Both the position numbers and the translations under genes were made by a program. From Methanobacteriota archaeon (GTDB taxonomy: Archaea; Halobacteriota; Methanomicrobia; Methanomicrobiales; Methanoculleaceae), in assembly GCA_016841955.1 (NCBI GenBank), contig JAENYE010000002.1, positions 251,344 to 315,343 on the forward strand: a stretch of 64,000 bases of DNA. The letters are read 5' to 3'. The notes below the pieces were generated by a model, which ran no database searches, was not told where the DNA came from, and saw nothing but the letters and a program-made list of their open reading frames with translations. Below, one piece after another: positions 25,562 through 39,200 of the stretch (positions are counted from its first letter, which is position 1; each line of letters begins with the position of its first letter).

Positions 25562-26443
25562 TCAGTCAACCCGGACGAATCCCTCTCCCTCGACGATTGC
25601 CTGGCCGTCGGGGCTGAGGATGAAGTCGATGTATGCCTTTGCGAGACCGGTTGCTTCGCCCTTCGTGAACATGAACACTTCACGCGAGATCGGATAGGTT
25701 CCGGCCTTCACGTTCTCGATCGTGGGTAGAACGGCATCCCCGTTCACATCGATGGAGAGTGCCTTCACCGACTCGTCGAGGTAACCGAGCCCGACGTACC
25801 CGACGGCACCCGGAGTCTGGGCGATGGTCTGCGCCACGGCACCGTTCGAGTTCTTCTCGAGCTGGGTATCGACGAAGTCCTCCTTCTGCATCACGGCTTC
25901 CTGGAAATACTCGCGGGTTCCCGAAGCGCTGTCACGGCCGACGACGACGATCTGCTGGTTCGACCCGCCGACCTGGTCCCAGTTGGTGTAGGTGCCGTTG
26001 TAGACGCCCCGTATCTGGTCCAGCGTCAACCGTTCAACGGTGTTTTGCGGGTTGACGACAACCGCGATGCCGTCGATGGCAACGGTGTGCCCGACAAGGT
26101 CGGGGTACTTCTCCCTCTCGGCATCCTTCAGGTCACGGGAAGCCATACCGATACCTGCGGTGCCCTCGCCGACGGCCTGGACACCGACACTGGATCCGCC
26201 GCCGCTGACCCGGATATCGGCACAGGAGTTTTCAGCCATGAACGTCTCGGCGGTCAACTGGGCAATGGGGAGGACGGTCGTCGAGCCGGTGACCGAGAGG
26301 GTTCCGGAGACCCCGTCCCCCTGAGTGGAGGTCTCATTTTCCGTACCTGCCGTGCATCCGGCAACGAGCGTTAAGGCGACGGCAAGAAGCGCGAGAACCA
26401 CGAGGAGCGCTCCGCCACGCCTGACAGAAGATTGGCCTGTCAT
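25562..26443 (-). CDS. pstS: Phosphate-binding lipoprotein PstS
   Basis: Encodes 293 residues. A signal peptide ends in the lipobox LVAGC, with the lipidated cysteine at residue 30. The mature protein has PstS-type features: GTLSVTGSTTVLPIAQLTAE (near 46-65), the phosphate-contacting SGGGSSVGVQAV (near 79-90) and GRDSASGTREYF (near 170). It would bind phosphate outside the cell for a PstCAB importer. No pstC, pstA, pstB or phoU lies within this window next to it, which is unusual. AT-rich promoter-like sequence lies at about 26465-26510. Confidence 0.92.
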   Translation of the reverse strand: MTGQSSVRRGGALLVVLALLAVALTLVAGCTAGTENETSTQGDGVSGTLSVTGSTTVLPIAQLTAETFMAENSCADIRVSGGGSSVGVQAVGEGTAGIGMASRDLKDAEREKYPDLVGHTVAIDGIAVVVNPQNTVERLTLDQIRGVYNGTYTNWDQVGGSNQQIVVVGRDSASGTREYFQEAVMQKEDFVDTQLEKNSNGAVAQTIAQTPGAVGYVGLGYLDESVKALSIDVNGDAVLPTIENVKAGTYPISREVFMFTKGEATGLAKAYIDFILSPDGQAIVEGEGFVRVD

Positions 26444-26516
26444 GATACTGGTGAGGGAGCGGGGAAATATAGGGTTTATCGAAATTAATCATGGTGAAAT
26501 ATAGTAAATCCATAGA

Positions 26517-27869
26517 CTATTGGGAGCCTGACAATCTTCCACCGGCACGCTGTTCCCCGACCAGTGCAATCCCCGCACCGAGAACGACCAGGAACCCGCC
26601 GACCAGCAGCACCAGGGAGTCCAGCTGGACAAGGAGGAAGAGGCTTGAGATGATGCCGACGACCGGGATGACCGGCAGGAACCCGATACTGCCCGGGATC
26701 CGGAAAGGCCGCACCGCATCCGGCGCACGGTACCGGAGCAGGATCACGGACGCGTTGATGACGACGAATGTCACAAAGAGCGTGAAGTTCGTGACGTTCG
26801 CAACGAAATCGATCTCGCCGGCAAAGAGGAAGACTATGGAGGCGAGTGCAACGGCGACGATGGCCGTCCAGGGCGTCCGCGTCCGGTGGTGCACCCGGGC
26901 GAAGACCGTCGGGAGCGAGAAGGAGGAAGCCATGCCGTAGATGATCCGGGACGACGCCATCATCATCAGGAGCGCGGTGTTTGCTGTAGCAAAGAGGGCG
27001 ATGACGGAGATGAGGGTGAACGCCGCAGGGCCGAGAGCGATGGACGCGACGTCGGCGAAGGGTGCCCGCGAGGCGGCGAGCTGCTCGGAGCCGACGACCG
27101 AGACGGCGGCGAGGGATACCAGGATGTAGAGGAAGACGGAGATGGCAAGCGCGATAATCAGGGCGATGGGGATGGTCCGCTCCGGGTTTCTGGTCTCTTC
27201 GGAGAGTTTCACCATCTCCTCAAACCCCATGTAGGCAAAGAAGACGAGTGCGGACGCCTGCAGGAGGCCCGGGACTCCGAGGGGCATATCGAGGTAGTCC
27301 ACCCGCCCGAGGTGCGGGAGGCCGATCAGGATGACCATGACGATGCCCCCGACCTCGATGAGGGTCAGGGCGATGGCGACCCGGGCGGTCTCCTTGATAC
27401 CGGCAAACAGGATTCCGGCGAGGAAGAGGATGATCAGGATCGCGGAGGGGATGACCGGAAAGCCGACGAGGTCCGAGAAGTAGCCGGCAAACCCGAGCGA
27501 GACGGTTGCGGCGCCGAGGATGCCGGAGAAGATGATCAGCCACCCTATGACGAACGCAAGCTTCCTCCCGAAGGCGTTCGAGACGTACTCGAACTCGGCG
27601 CTCGCACGGGGATACATCGATGAGAGCTCGGCGTAGCTCAGGGCGCTGAACGCGGCGATGGTGGCGGCGATGGCAAACGTCAGCCAGACGGCGTTGCCGG
27701 CCATGCCGGCCGCTTCCCCGAGCAGGGCGTAGATACCGGCCCCGAGGATGATCCCCACACCCGAGAGGGTGACCGCAGGCAGCCCGAGTTCACGCCTGAG
27801 CTTCGCGCCGGGATTCGGGCCGTCCGATTCCTCTTCCAGCATACGTACAATCCTATGTGCCTGCACCAT
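26517..27869 (-). CDS. APC-superfamily amino acid permease
   Basis: Encodes 450 residues with about twelve hydrophobic helices. The N-terminal helix has GVGIILGAGIYALLGEAAG (near 37-55), the broken substrate-binding helix of the APC fold, and FFAYMGFEEMVKLSEETRNPERTIP near 215-240 is the helix 6 region typical of LAT/CAT-type permeases. It probably imports or exchanges amino acids across the membrane. An ATG at 27842 (MLEEESDG) is an alternative start; neither has a strong ribosome-binding site. Confidence 0.9.
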   Translation of the reverse strand: MVQAHRIVRMLEEESDGPNPGAKLRRELGLPAVTLSGVGIILGAGIYALLGEAAGMAGNAVWLTFAIAATIAAFSALSYAELSSMYPRASAEFEYVSNAFGRKLAFVIGWLIIFSGILGAATVSLGFAGYFSDLVGFPVIPSAILIILFLAGILFAGIKETARVAIALTLIEVGGIVMVILIGLPHLGRVDYLDMPLGVPGLLQASALVFFAYMGFEEMVKLSEETRNPERTIPIALIIALAISVFLYILVSLAAVSVVGSEQLAASRAPFADVASIALGPAAFTLISVIALFATANTALLMMMASSRIIYGMASSFSLPTVFARVHHRTRTPWTAIVAVALASIVFLFAGEIDFVANVTNFTLFVTFVVINASVILLRYRAPDAVRPFRIPGSIGFLPVIPVVGIISSLFLLVQLDSLVLLVGGFLVVLGAGIALVGEQRAGGRLSGSQ

Positions 27870-28070
27870 TTATGGATATCCGGCGACGGCCGTCAGGCCT
27901 GCAGCGCGGATGAGACTCATCGAGGCCGGGAGCCGGGCCGAAGGTGGACGACGCTCTCCTCCCGCATACCGGCGACCGGTTCGGGGAGGCGAAGGAGGAC
28001 GGCCCCCCTGTGACCGCCCGGGCGATTCCCGTGGTCTCCCGGGCGAGTGCCGGGATGGAGAGGCTACGGT

Positions 28071-28104
28071 CCGGATTCCGAATCCGGGCACAATCCATAT
28101 ATAC
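28071..28104 (+). promoter_or_regulatory. Promoter of the first hemerythrin gene with adjacent palindrome
   Basis: CCATATATAC (28095-28104) is a good archaeal TATA box, 50 bases before the coding start. The perfect palindrome CCGGATT-CCG-AATCCGG (28071-28087) ends 7 bases upstream of it, where an activator or repressor could sit against TBP/TFB. The rest of the divergent gap 27870-28153 shows no gene. Confidence 0.5.
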
Positions 28105-28153
28105 TGGACCCATCCATGCGGGCCTCCCTGCAGAGTGAGGGGGAAGTGATCGG

Positions 28154-28603
28154 ATGGCGCAGAACGTTATCGATATCCTGAAACAGGAGCACCAGATGGT
28201 GCTCTCGCAGTTCTCGGAACTCTCGAGCAAGGGCACGAGCAACCGGGAGCAGAAATACAACTCCTTAAAGGAGAACCTCATGCCGCACATGATCGGGGAG
28301 GAGCAGACCGTATACCCGAAACTCATGGAGTCGGGGATGACGGATATGGCCCTTGAGGCGATCGAGGAGCACAACGCGGTCAAGACGCTGCTTTCCCAGC
28401 TCGACGGCGCGTCCACATCGCAGGAGGATGTCTGGGTGGCGAAACTGACGGTGATCCAGGAGAACGTGAAGCACCACATCGGCGAGGAGGAGGAGAAGAT
28501 CTTCCCGCAGATGCAGCAGAAGATGGGCAGCGACGAGCTCTCGAACCTTGGCAGCCGCTATCAGGAGGCAAAGAGAAGCGCGATGCCGGTTGCGGCACGC
28601 TGA
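28154..28603 (+). CDS. Hemerythrin-domain protein
   Basis: Encodes 149 residues, one four-helix hemerythrin HHE-type domain. Iron-ligand patterns are visible: EHQMVLSQF (His near 13), HMIGEEQTVYPKL (near 52), EEHNAVKTLL (near 75) and HHIGEEEEKIFPQ (near 107). Such proteins bind O2 or other small molecules at a diiron site. In an anaerobic methanogen they plausibly serve O2 or oxidative-stress handling, which is inference. A second hemerythrin gene follows 143 bases later. Confidence 0.92.
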   Translation: MAQNVIDILKQEHQMVLSQFSELSSKGTSNREQKYNSLKENLMPHMIGEEQTVYPKLMESGMTDMALEAIEEHNAVKTLLSQLDGASTSQEDVWVAKLTVIQENVKHHIGEEEEKIFPQMQQKMGSDELSNLGSRYQEAKRSAMPVAAR

Positions 28604-28746
28604 ACGATCGGACGTTATCGATGCGGGCAGGTGCGCAAGCATCGATGCCCCTATTTTTCCCCGGCCGGGATCTCCCGGGGCGGGTAGAATCCGGCGAAAT
28701 CGTTAAGTACCGCATCTCCTATTGTTCATTCGGATGGAGAACAAAT

Positions 28747-29184
28747 ATGCCGCAGATTCTTGAATTGATCAGGGACGACCACGACTTCATCAGGGGTCTC
28801 TTCGACGAGCTCGAGAGCAATCCCGAGACCCGGGATGTCCGGTGCATTACGCTCCGCCGCGAGCTGCCGGGGCACATATACGCGGAAGAAGCCACACTCT
28901 ATGCGCGGCTCCGGGACATGGTGCCGGAGGAGATCCGGCGGTCGCTTGACGAGCATACCGATATTCGTGAAACACTTGCCCGGTTTGAGATGATCCCTCT
29001 CAGGGACGACGCCTGGATGCCGGCGCTCGTCGACCTGAGGGAACGGGTCGAGGCGCATTTCACCTCGGAAGAGAAGGAGGTCTTCACCCTGACGGAGCAT
29101 CATCTCAGCCCGGCCGAACTCTTCGGACTGGGGGAGATGTTCGAACAGGAAAAACAGAAAGCGGCAAAATTCGCTGTAGTATAG
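28747..29184 (+). CDS. Hemerythrin-domain protein, second copy
   Basis: Encodes 145 residues. The ATG at 28747 is chosen because GGAGA (28735-28739) precedes it and the protein then begins MPQILELIRDDHDFIRGLFDEL like its family; an in-frame start at 28621 is less likely. Ligand motifs are DDHDFIRGLF, HIYAEEATLYARL (near 43), DEHTDIRETL (near 68) and HFTSEEKEVF (near 99). It is divergent from the adjacent copy, so the pair is not a recent duplication. Confidence 0.9.
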   Translation: MPQILELIRDDHDFIRGLFDELESNPETRDVRCITLRRELPGHIYAEEATLYARLRDMVPEEIRRSLDEHTDIRETLARFEMIPLRDDAWMPALVDLRERVEAHFTSEEKEVFTLTEHHLSPAELFGLGEMFEQEKQKAAKFAVV

Positions 29185-29456
29185 CTGCCGGATCTATGGG
29201 GGTATAAGGACATATCGCCTGTCTTATACAGCCTATCCCGGAAATATTTCTGCGCGGATACGGAGTATAAGGAAACCGCAGGTGTTGGAGAGATACAGAC
29301 AGGAACAGCCCCGATGGGGCGGGAACCCGGATCAGAAAATCCTGCTTGAGAAGTATATCAAAGAAACGTGCGTTATCCGAAAACAGACGACCAGGAAGAA
29401 ACAGCGAACGCTCGCACAATAACAATTCAGAAAAGCAATCTTTCGTTGTAAAGGAA
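29185..29456. other. Gene-free gap between hemerythrin and 5S rRNA
   Basis: No open frame with recognisable content and no strong repeat was seen. On the minus strand this is the tail of the rRNA operon; a T-containing stretch (about 29420-29445) may terminate it, but no single clear site stands out. Confidence 0.4.
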
Positions 29457-29583
29457 GGTAATAGCAGCGAGCCGGGCTTCCCGAGGGCTCGCGCACCTCA
29501 GTACAACACAGCACGTGAGAGGGCTTAACTTCTGGGTTCGGAATGGGTCCAGGTGTTTCCCCTCTGCTATGGCCGCTATTACC
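29457..29583 (-). rRNA. rrf: 5S ribosomal RNA
   Basis: Read on the minus strand, the ends GGTAATAGCGGC and GCTGCTATTACC pair as the 5S terminal helix. Between them are the conserved CCCATTCCGAACCCAGAAGTTAAGC region (loop B/C area) and the loop E/D segment. The length is about 127 bases. Ends are placed by the helix and may be off by a few bases. Confidence 0.95.
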
Positions 29584-29667
29584 AGTTACATCCGGGTGTG
29601 AGGGGTCAATCGAGTCGAAAACCCCATAGGGTTTTCTCCCCCATCGGCCGCTACGCGCCCGAATGGA

Positions 29668-29739
29668 AGCCAAGGCCCGGACTTGAACCGGGGTGTAGTT
29701 GATCTGCAGTCAACCGCGTGGCCGCTCCGCCACCTTGGC
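29668..29739 (-). tRNA. tRNA-Cys (GCA anticodon)
   Basis: On the minus strand the acceptor stem GCCAAGG pairs with CCTTGGC and the discriminator is T, as expected for cysteine. The anticodon arm GTTGA-CTGCAGA-TCAAC gives GCA. The T arm is CCCGG-TTCAAGT-CCGGG. It lies between 23S and 5S in the rRNA operon, the common euryarchaeal location for tRNA-Cys. It has 72 bases, with no encoded CCA and no intron. Confidence 0.96.
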
Positions 29740-29824
29740 AAGCTGTGTTACCTCTATAGTTTAGTTCTCCTTTTTATTTAAGGATTACTCACTCGAGGTG
29801 TTTTACGGTGCGTACTCCGGATTT

Positions 29825-32755
<2,931 letters not shown>

Positions 32756-32935
32756 CCAGTAAGCGTCCAGTATACAGCACCTATACATGACTTCACACGC
32801 CGGCTTCCAGCTACGGAAGCAGACAATCCATCCTTCCCCGGCGATATCATTCGACGGGTGCATTGTGTATAATATGAATAGGGTTGAGGATCTGTCGGTT
32901 TTTCGGCCTCTGGCCGGTGGCAGTTTCTTTAGCTT

Positions 32936-34403
<1,468 letters not shown>

Positions 34404-34544
34404 TGGAAGTAATGCACACTACTAAACTTGGGAGGAATTAGCGGTTACTGAACAAATTTCCGCATTGCCAATGCCAACGTCAGAACCAACCCGCCCTTTG
34501 AGCGGTCACGTTGATTCCCCATCAACAGGAAAACAATGTTTATT

Positions 34545-35270
34545 TTGTGAGTATTTAAACATGTGTTTCCTGTATCGGATCCGAGTTTTGATGACTCGAA
34601 TCTTCATGTCCTTTTGAATTACAGGGAAACTTGGCCCGAATCAGACCGGACCATTTCACCTGTGCAGGAATTAACGTTTGCAACTCATTGCATATAAACG
34701 TTCTCATCCCGCTCCAGGATCCATTCCGGAAATCCAGACCGAATTTCCGGCCCAATCACAGAACCCGGCCAGAACCATGAGTCCTGGCCGCCCTGTTTCG
34801 CCCGTGCGAGAATTAATGTTTGTGATTGAACACATATAAACATTGTGTTCCCGCTTCAGGGCCCGGGCCGGGAATCCATCGCATATTCCCGGTCCGATCG
34901 TATCGGGACGCCCGTATTACGCGGGCGCCGATACATCTTGTGAGAATATCCGTTGAATCTCCGGACATATAAACATTGTCAACCCGCATCAGACCCAAGT
35001 CGATGCTTGGGCCCTCACAACGGTTGAAGGGGCACGGACCAGACCACCCGTTCCGGGCTGCACGATCCGAGGCCCTGACAACACAGCCTTACAATGTTGT
35101 CGTCAATGTTATATATACATTCCCCTGCTTCGTCGGGTCCAAGCCAGCTGCTTGGACCCCCATATTCGTTGGAAGTATCGGGCATTCTGCACCTGAATGC
35201 AGAATCGAGCACGAAATTTGCTTCCAACTTGACTATTACATGTTGCTGCCAGAGGTATTTAAACATTTAC
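34545..35270 (-). promoter_or_regulatory. Six-module tandem promoter array upstream of the rRNA operon
   Basis: Six TATA boxes read toward 16S on the minus strand: GTTTAAATAC at 35255-35266, TATATATAAC at 35109-35120, and GTTTATATG at 34965-34974, 34832-34841 and 34690-34700, then GTTTAAATAC at 34551-34563. Spacing is 138, 141, 134, 144 and 146 bases. Five of six have A(C/G)AA(T/C)G or AATG just upstream as a BRE-like block, and GCGGG or a close variant about ten bases farther up. Modules 4 and 5 also share CAAAC(A/G)TTAATTC downstream of TATA. The last box is about 150 bases before the 16S 5' end. The 1045-base gap 34404-35448 contains no gene. Confidence 0.75.
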
Positions 35271-35448
35271 CCCGCACCCATACAAAAAACGGCATCCCAC
35301 CATAGAACAGCCCGGAGTTGCCGCCCGGAGGACTATAACGGACACCCGGAGCGCGGGGAGTATTGCCACGCGCGCAATATCACGGATCCCGAATACGGCA
35401 GGACATTTAACAAAACAGCAGAATCAACTACACCGGATCCGGCCGCGC

Positions 35449-36216
35449 TCACCGGGCCGGGGATGACGCGCCGTGGGGACTCTCTTCGGCGCCACTCTCG
35501 GGGATCCGGTCGCCGACATAGATCTCACCGAAGAACTCGTCCTGCCAGAGCGCGAGTTTGCCCTCGAGCATAAGGAACAGGAGCGGGATGTAGACCTCGC
35601 GGCGGCTCCGCCCCATTGCCCCGGAAAGGTCACCGAGCGTCAGGGCATCCCCGTTCCGGGCGGCCCGCCGGAATTCCTCCATCACGACCGAGACCGCATT
35701 CTGGTATCCCTCGTCGTGCGCTACCCCCACCACGTCTCCGGCTTTGAGGTCGAGATCCGGTTCCCGGACGACAGATACCCGTCTCCGCTGCTTCCGGCGC
35801 TGCTCCTTCTCCGCCGTCTTCAACTGCTTGATGAGTTCGTAGAGCGTGACCGGCGGGCGTTTCCGCAGGCTCTTTCGTCCCAGGCGACGCTGGATCTCCC
35901 GCTCCAGGCGGCCAATCGGCTCAAGCTCACCGGCCGACTCGAAGTCGAACCCGAGATCCGCAAAAGACTCGTCTTCGTCGTCCGCAAAAGATTCGTCGTC
36001 CTCATCGCCGTCCCACCCGTCGAGATAATCCGACTTCAGGCGCAACAGGCACGCAGCGTAGAAGAGCGTCCTCCCCGAAACCCGCAGGTCCAGTTCCTTG
36101 CGGCGGTCGAGTTCAGCGAGGAACCGGTCCGTCACATCCACGATATCGATGTTCCAGGGATCGACTTCTCCCCGCTCGGCCATGCCCGCCAGGATCTCGA
36201 CAGGTTCTTCATCCAT
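35449..36216 (-). CDS. scpA: Segregation and condensation protein A
   Basis: Encodes 255 residues of the kleisin ScpA, which bridges the SMC head domains in chromosome condensation and segregation. It begins MDEEPVEILAGMAERGEVDPWNIDI, the conserved N-terminal kleisin segment, followed by FYAACLLRLKSDYL. An acidic linker (about 70-95) comes next, and a C-terminal winged-helix region ends near ALWQDEFFGEIYVG. The ATG at 36216 overlaps the smc stop as ATGGATGA. No scpB is found nearby. Confidence 0.94.
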   Translation of the reverse strand: MDEEPVEILAGMAERGEVDPWNIDIVDVTDRFLAELDRRKELDLRVSGRTLFYAACLLRLKSDYLDGWDGDEDDESFADDEDESFADLGFDFESAGELEPIGRLEREIQRRLGRKSLRKRPPVTLYELIKQLKTAEKEQRRKQRRRVSVVREPDLDLKAGDVVGVAHDEGYQNAVSVVMEEFRRAARNGDALTLGDLSGAMGRSRREVYIPLLFLMLEGKLALWQDEFFGEIYVGDRIPESGAEESPHGASSPAR

Positions 36217-39200
36217 TGTTCTGCACACCGGTCACGTACGTGCTCTTGTCGGCGCGGATCGTCACGCCCACGATGCGGTCGGCACGCTCGATCATGGGCT
36301 TTCTGAGCGAGACGATGATCGACTGCGCGTTTCCCGAGAGTTCGTTCATCATGGCGGCAATCCGGCCGACGTTGCTCCCGTCGAGGAACATATCCACCTC
36401 GTCGAGCGCGTAGAACGGCGCGGGCATGTACTGCTGGATGGAGAAGATGAACGCGAGCGTGGTAAGCGACTTCTCGCCCCCGGAGAGCGAAGAGAGGAGG
36501 TGGACCTTCTTGTCGCGCGGCTGCACCGCAAACGTCATGCCGCCGGAGAACGGGTCATCCTCGTTATCGAGGATCAGCCTCCCGCTCCCATCGGTCAGCC
36601 GCGCGAAGATATCCCGGAAGTTCGTATCGATCGCGGTAAAAGCGGTCATGAAGGCGTCGTACTTCATCTTCTCGTACTTCTCGATCCGCTCAAGAAGCAT
36701 CATCCGCTCACGCGAGAGCACCTCTTTCTTTGCGCTCCTCTCCTCGACGCGCAGAGCGACCCGATCGCACTCCTCGATCGCGAGCATGTTCACCGCGCCG
36801 ATCTTTTTGAGCGCGCGCTCGGCCTCTGCAATCCCGGCATCGATGGCAGCGAGGTCAAGGTCGGTTTCCACGTCACCGGCCTGCTCCCGGAGCACCTCGA
36901 GTTCCGCGAGCAGCGAGCGTTCCCGCTCCGCGAGGGCCTCGATCTGCATCCGGATCCGTTCCGCCGCACCCGAGAGTTCGAGAGCCTGCTGGTCCAGCAC
37001 CCGGATCTCGCCGAGGATGCGGTCCCGCTCTTCGTGCAGGCCGGCAAGCTCGTCGGAGAACTCCTTCTGGCGCGCCTCGAACTGCACGATCAGGCGGTGC
37101 TGGTTCTCGATCTGCTCCTCTGTGGCCGTGATCTCGCCGTCGATCTCCAGGTTCTTTGCCTCCAGGCGGCCCCGCTCAGCGGCGAGCTCCTCGATGCGGT
37201 TTGCGAAGTGCTGCCGCTCGCGTTTGGCGTCGGTGATGTCGGCATCCTTATTCCGGAGCCGGCGCTCGATATCCTCGACGGACTTCCGGTAACTCTCGTA
37301 CTGCTCGGTGAGAACGGGAACCTCGGTATCGTCGAGTTTCTTCTTGAGGTCGTCGACATCCGCCGAGAGCCGCGCGATCTCACCGGCAGTCCGCTCCAGA
37401 TCGGTTTCAAGCCGCGCAAGCTCCTCGCCGCCGGTCTTCGCGCTCTCGAGCATCTCCTGCAGAGTCTGCTCAAGAGTCTGCTTCTCTCCGGCGAGCACTT
37501 CGGTGCGCTTCTGGAACTCCTCCACGAGCATGCGGTAGCGCGCAACCTGTTCGTCGACCGCACTCCGCTCCGCCCGTTTTGCCTCCGCAGCCGCAGCAAG
37601 GCGGCCGATAGACGCATCGATCTCCCCCGCCTCCGCCTCGAGGCCGGCGAGCGTCGCACGGACCCGCGCGATCTCGTCGTCGACCGCCACCCCGAACCCG
37701 CGGACTTTCTTTACCTGGGAGCCGCCGGTCATGGCGCCGCTCTTCTCGACGAAATCCCCGTCCAGGGTGACCATTTTGTACCGGCCCATCAGCCGCCGCG
37801 CCCGCTCGAGGGTATCCACCACCACCGTCGCGCCGAAGACGACCCGGAAGGCACGGTCGAACGCCGGGTCGAACTCCAGGAGGTCGACCGCGTAGCCGAC
37901 GATACCCGGGTCAGCCTCCAGCGGCGAGAGGATCGGGGGCCGGAGTCTGTTGAGCGGCAGGAACGTGACCCGCCCGAGACGGTTCTCCTTTAAGTAGCGG
38001 ATCGCGTCGGCTGCTACCGCATCGGTATCGACGATCGCCCAGCGGAGCCGGCCCATCGCCGCCACATCGAGCGCGGTCGCGTACTCCGGCGGCGCCCGCC
38101 CGAGCTGCGCAACGGTGCCGTGGACGCCCTCCATGCCGAGGACGACATCCATCGCCTTCCCGCCGGCGTCGCCATGCGCCTGCTGCTGCGCTTCGTAGCG
38201 CATCAGGCTCTGCTCGTTCTCCCGGATCTCTTTCTTCAATCGGTCAAGTGCCGACCGCCGCGCAAAGAGCGTACTCTCGGCCTCTGAGAGGTCGCGCTCG
38301 ATCTGGCGCTTCTGTGCCTCGCAGTCGGCCATGCAGGAAGAATAATCCGCGACCTGCGCCTGCTTGTTCTCCAGTTCCTCCTCGACCTGGCGGATGCGCG
38401 CATCAAGGCGTTCCCGCTCCGACGTCCGCATCCGGCTCTTCTCGATGAAGATATCCTGTTCGCGGAGGATCTTCGCCCGGAGTTCCTTCTGGCTCTCGAG
38501 GTCCTGCAGCCGGGCGAAGAGCTGGTTCTTTATTCCCTCGACCTCCTTGCTCTCACTTGCTATACGCGCCTCGACCGCCGCGAGTTGCTCGCGCTGCGTC
38601 GAGAGTTCCATAGCAAGGTTCGCCCGGTCGATCGAGAGGTTGCGGATCTGCCCGGCGCATTCCTCGACCTTGGCCTCGGCGCGCCTGCTGTCCATGTAGA
38701 CCCGCTGGACCGCCTCGAGGTTCTCGTCCCGGCTGACCTTCAGCCGCTCGATGGTCTTCTCACCGAGCTTGATCCCGCCCCGCGCCTCTTCGAGCCGCCC
38801 GACGAGTTCGAGGTACTCGGGGCCGCTCTTGCGGTTTATCTCTTCATCGACGGCATGCTGGCGCTCGCGCGCCTCCTCGAGGCTGGCTTCGACTGCCCTG
38901 ACCTCGCCGGCGTTTCGCTCGAGCGCCGCCTGCTGATCGTGCATCAGGCTATGAAGGGTGCCGATCTCCTGCTCCTTCTGCCGGACGAGCGCCGCCCCCC
39001 GGCACTGCCCGAGGTGTTCCAGCTCATCCTGCCACCGCCGGTACTCCACAGCCTGCTCGCGCTCGTGCTGGAGCGCATCCAGCCTCGCCACGAGCTCGTT
39101 TAGGAGGATCTCCTCACGCTCGAGCCGCTCACGCACCACTTCAAGCTCCGAGAACGCCTGTCCGCGCTTGTGATCGAACTCGGCGACACCCGCTATCTCG

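Noticed and set aside
36098-37993. A 631-codon plus-strand frame opposite smc
   Set aside because: It mirrors the coiled-coil codon pattern of smc in the antisense frame. The minus-strand SMC is full length with all ATPase motifs.
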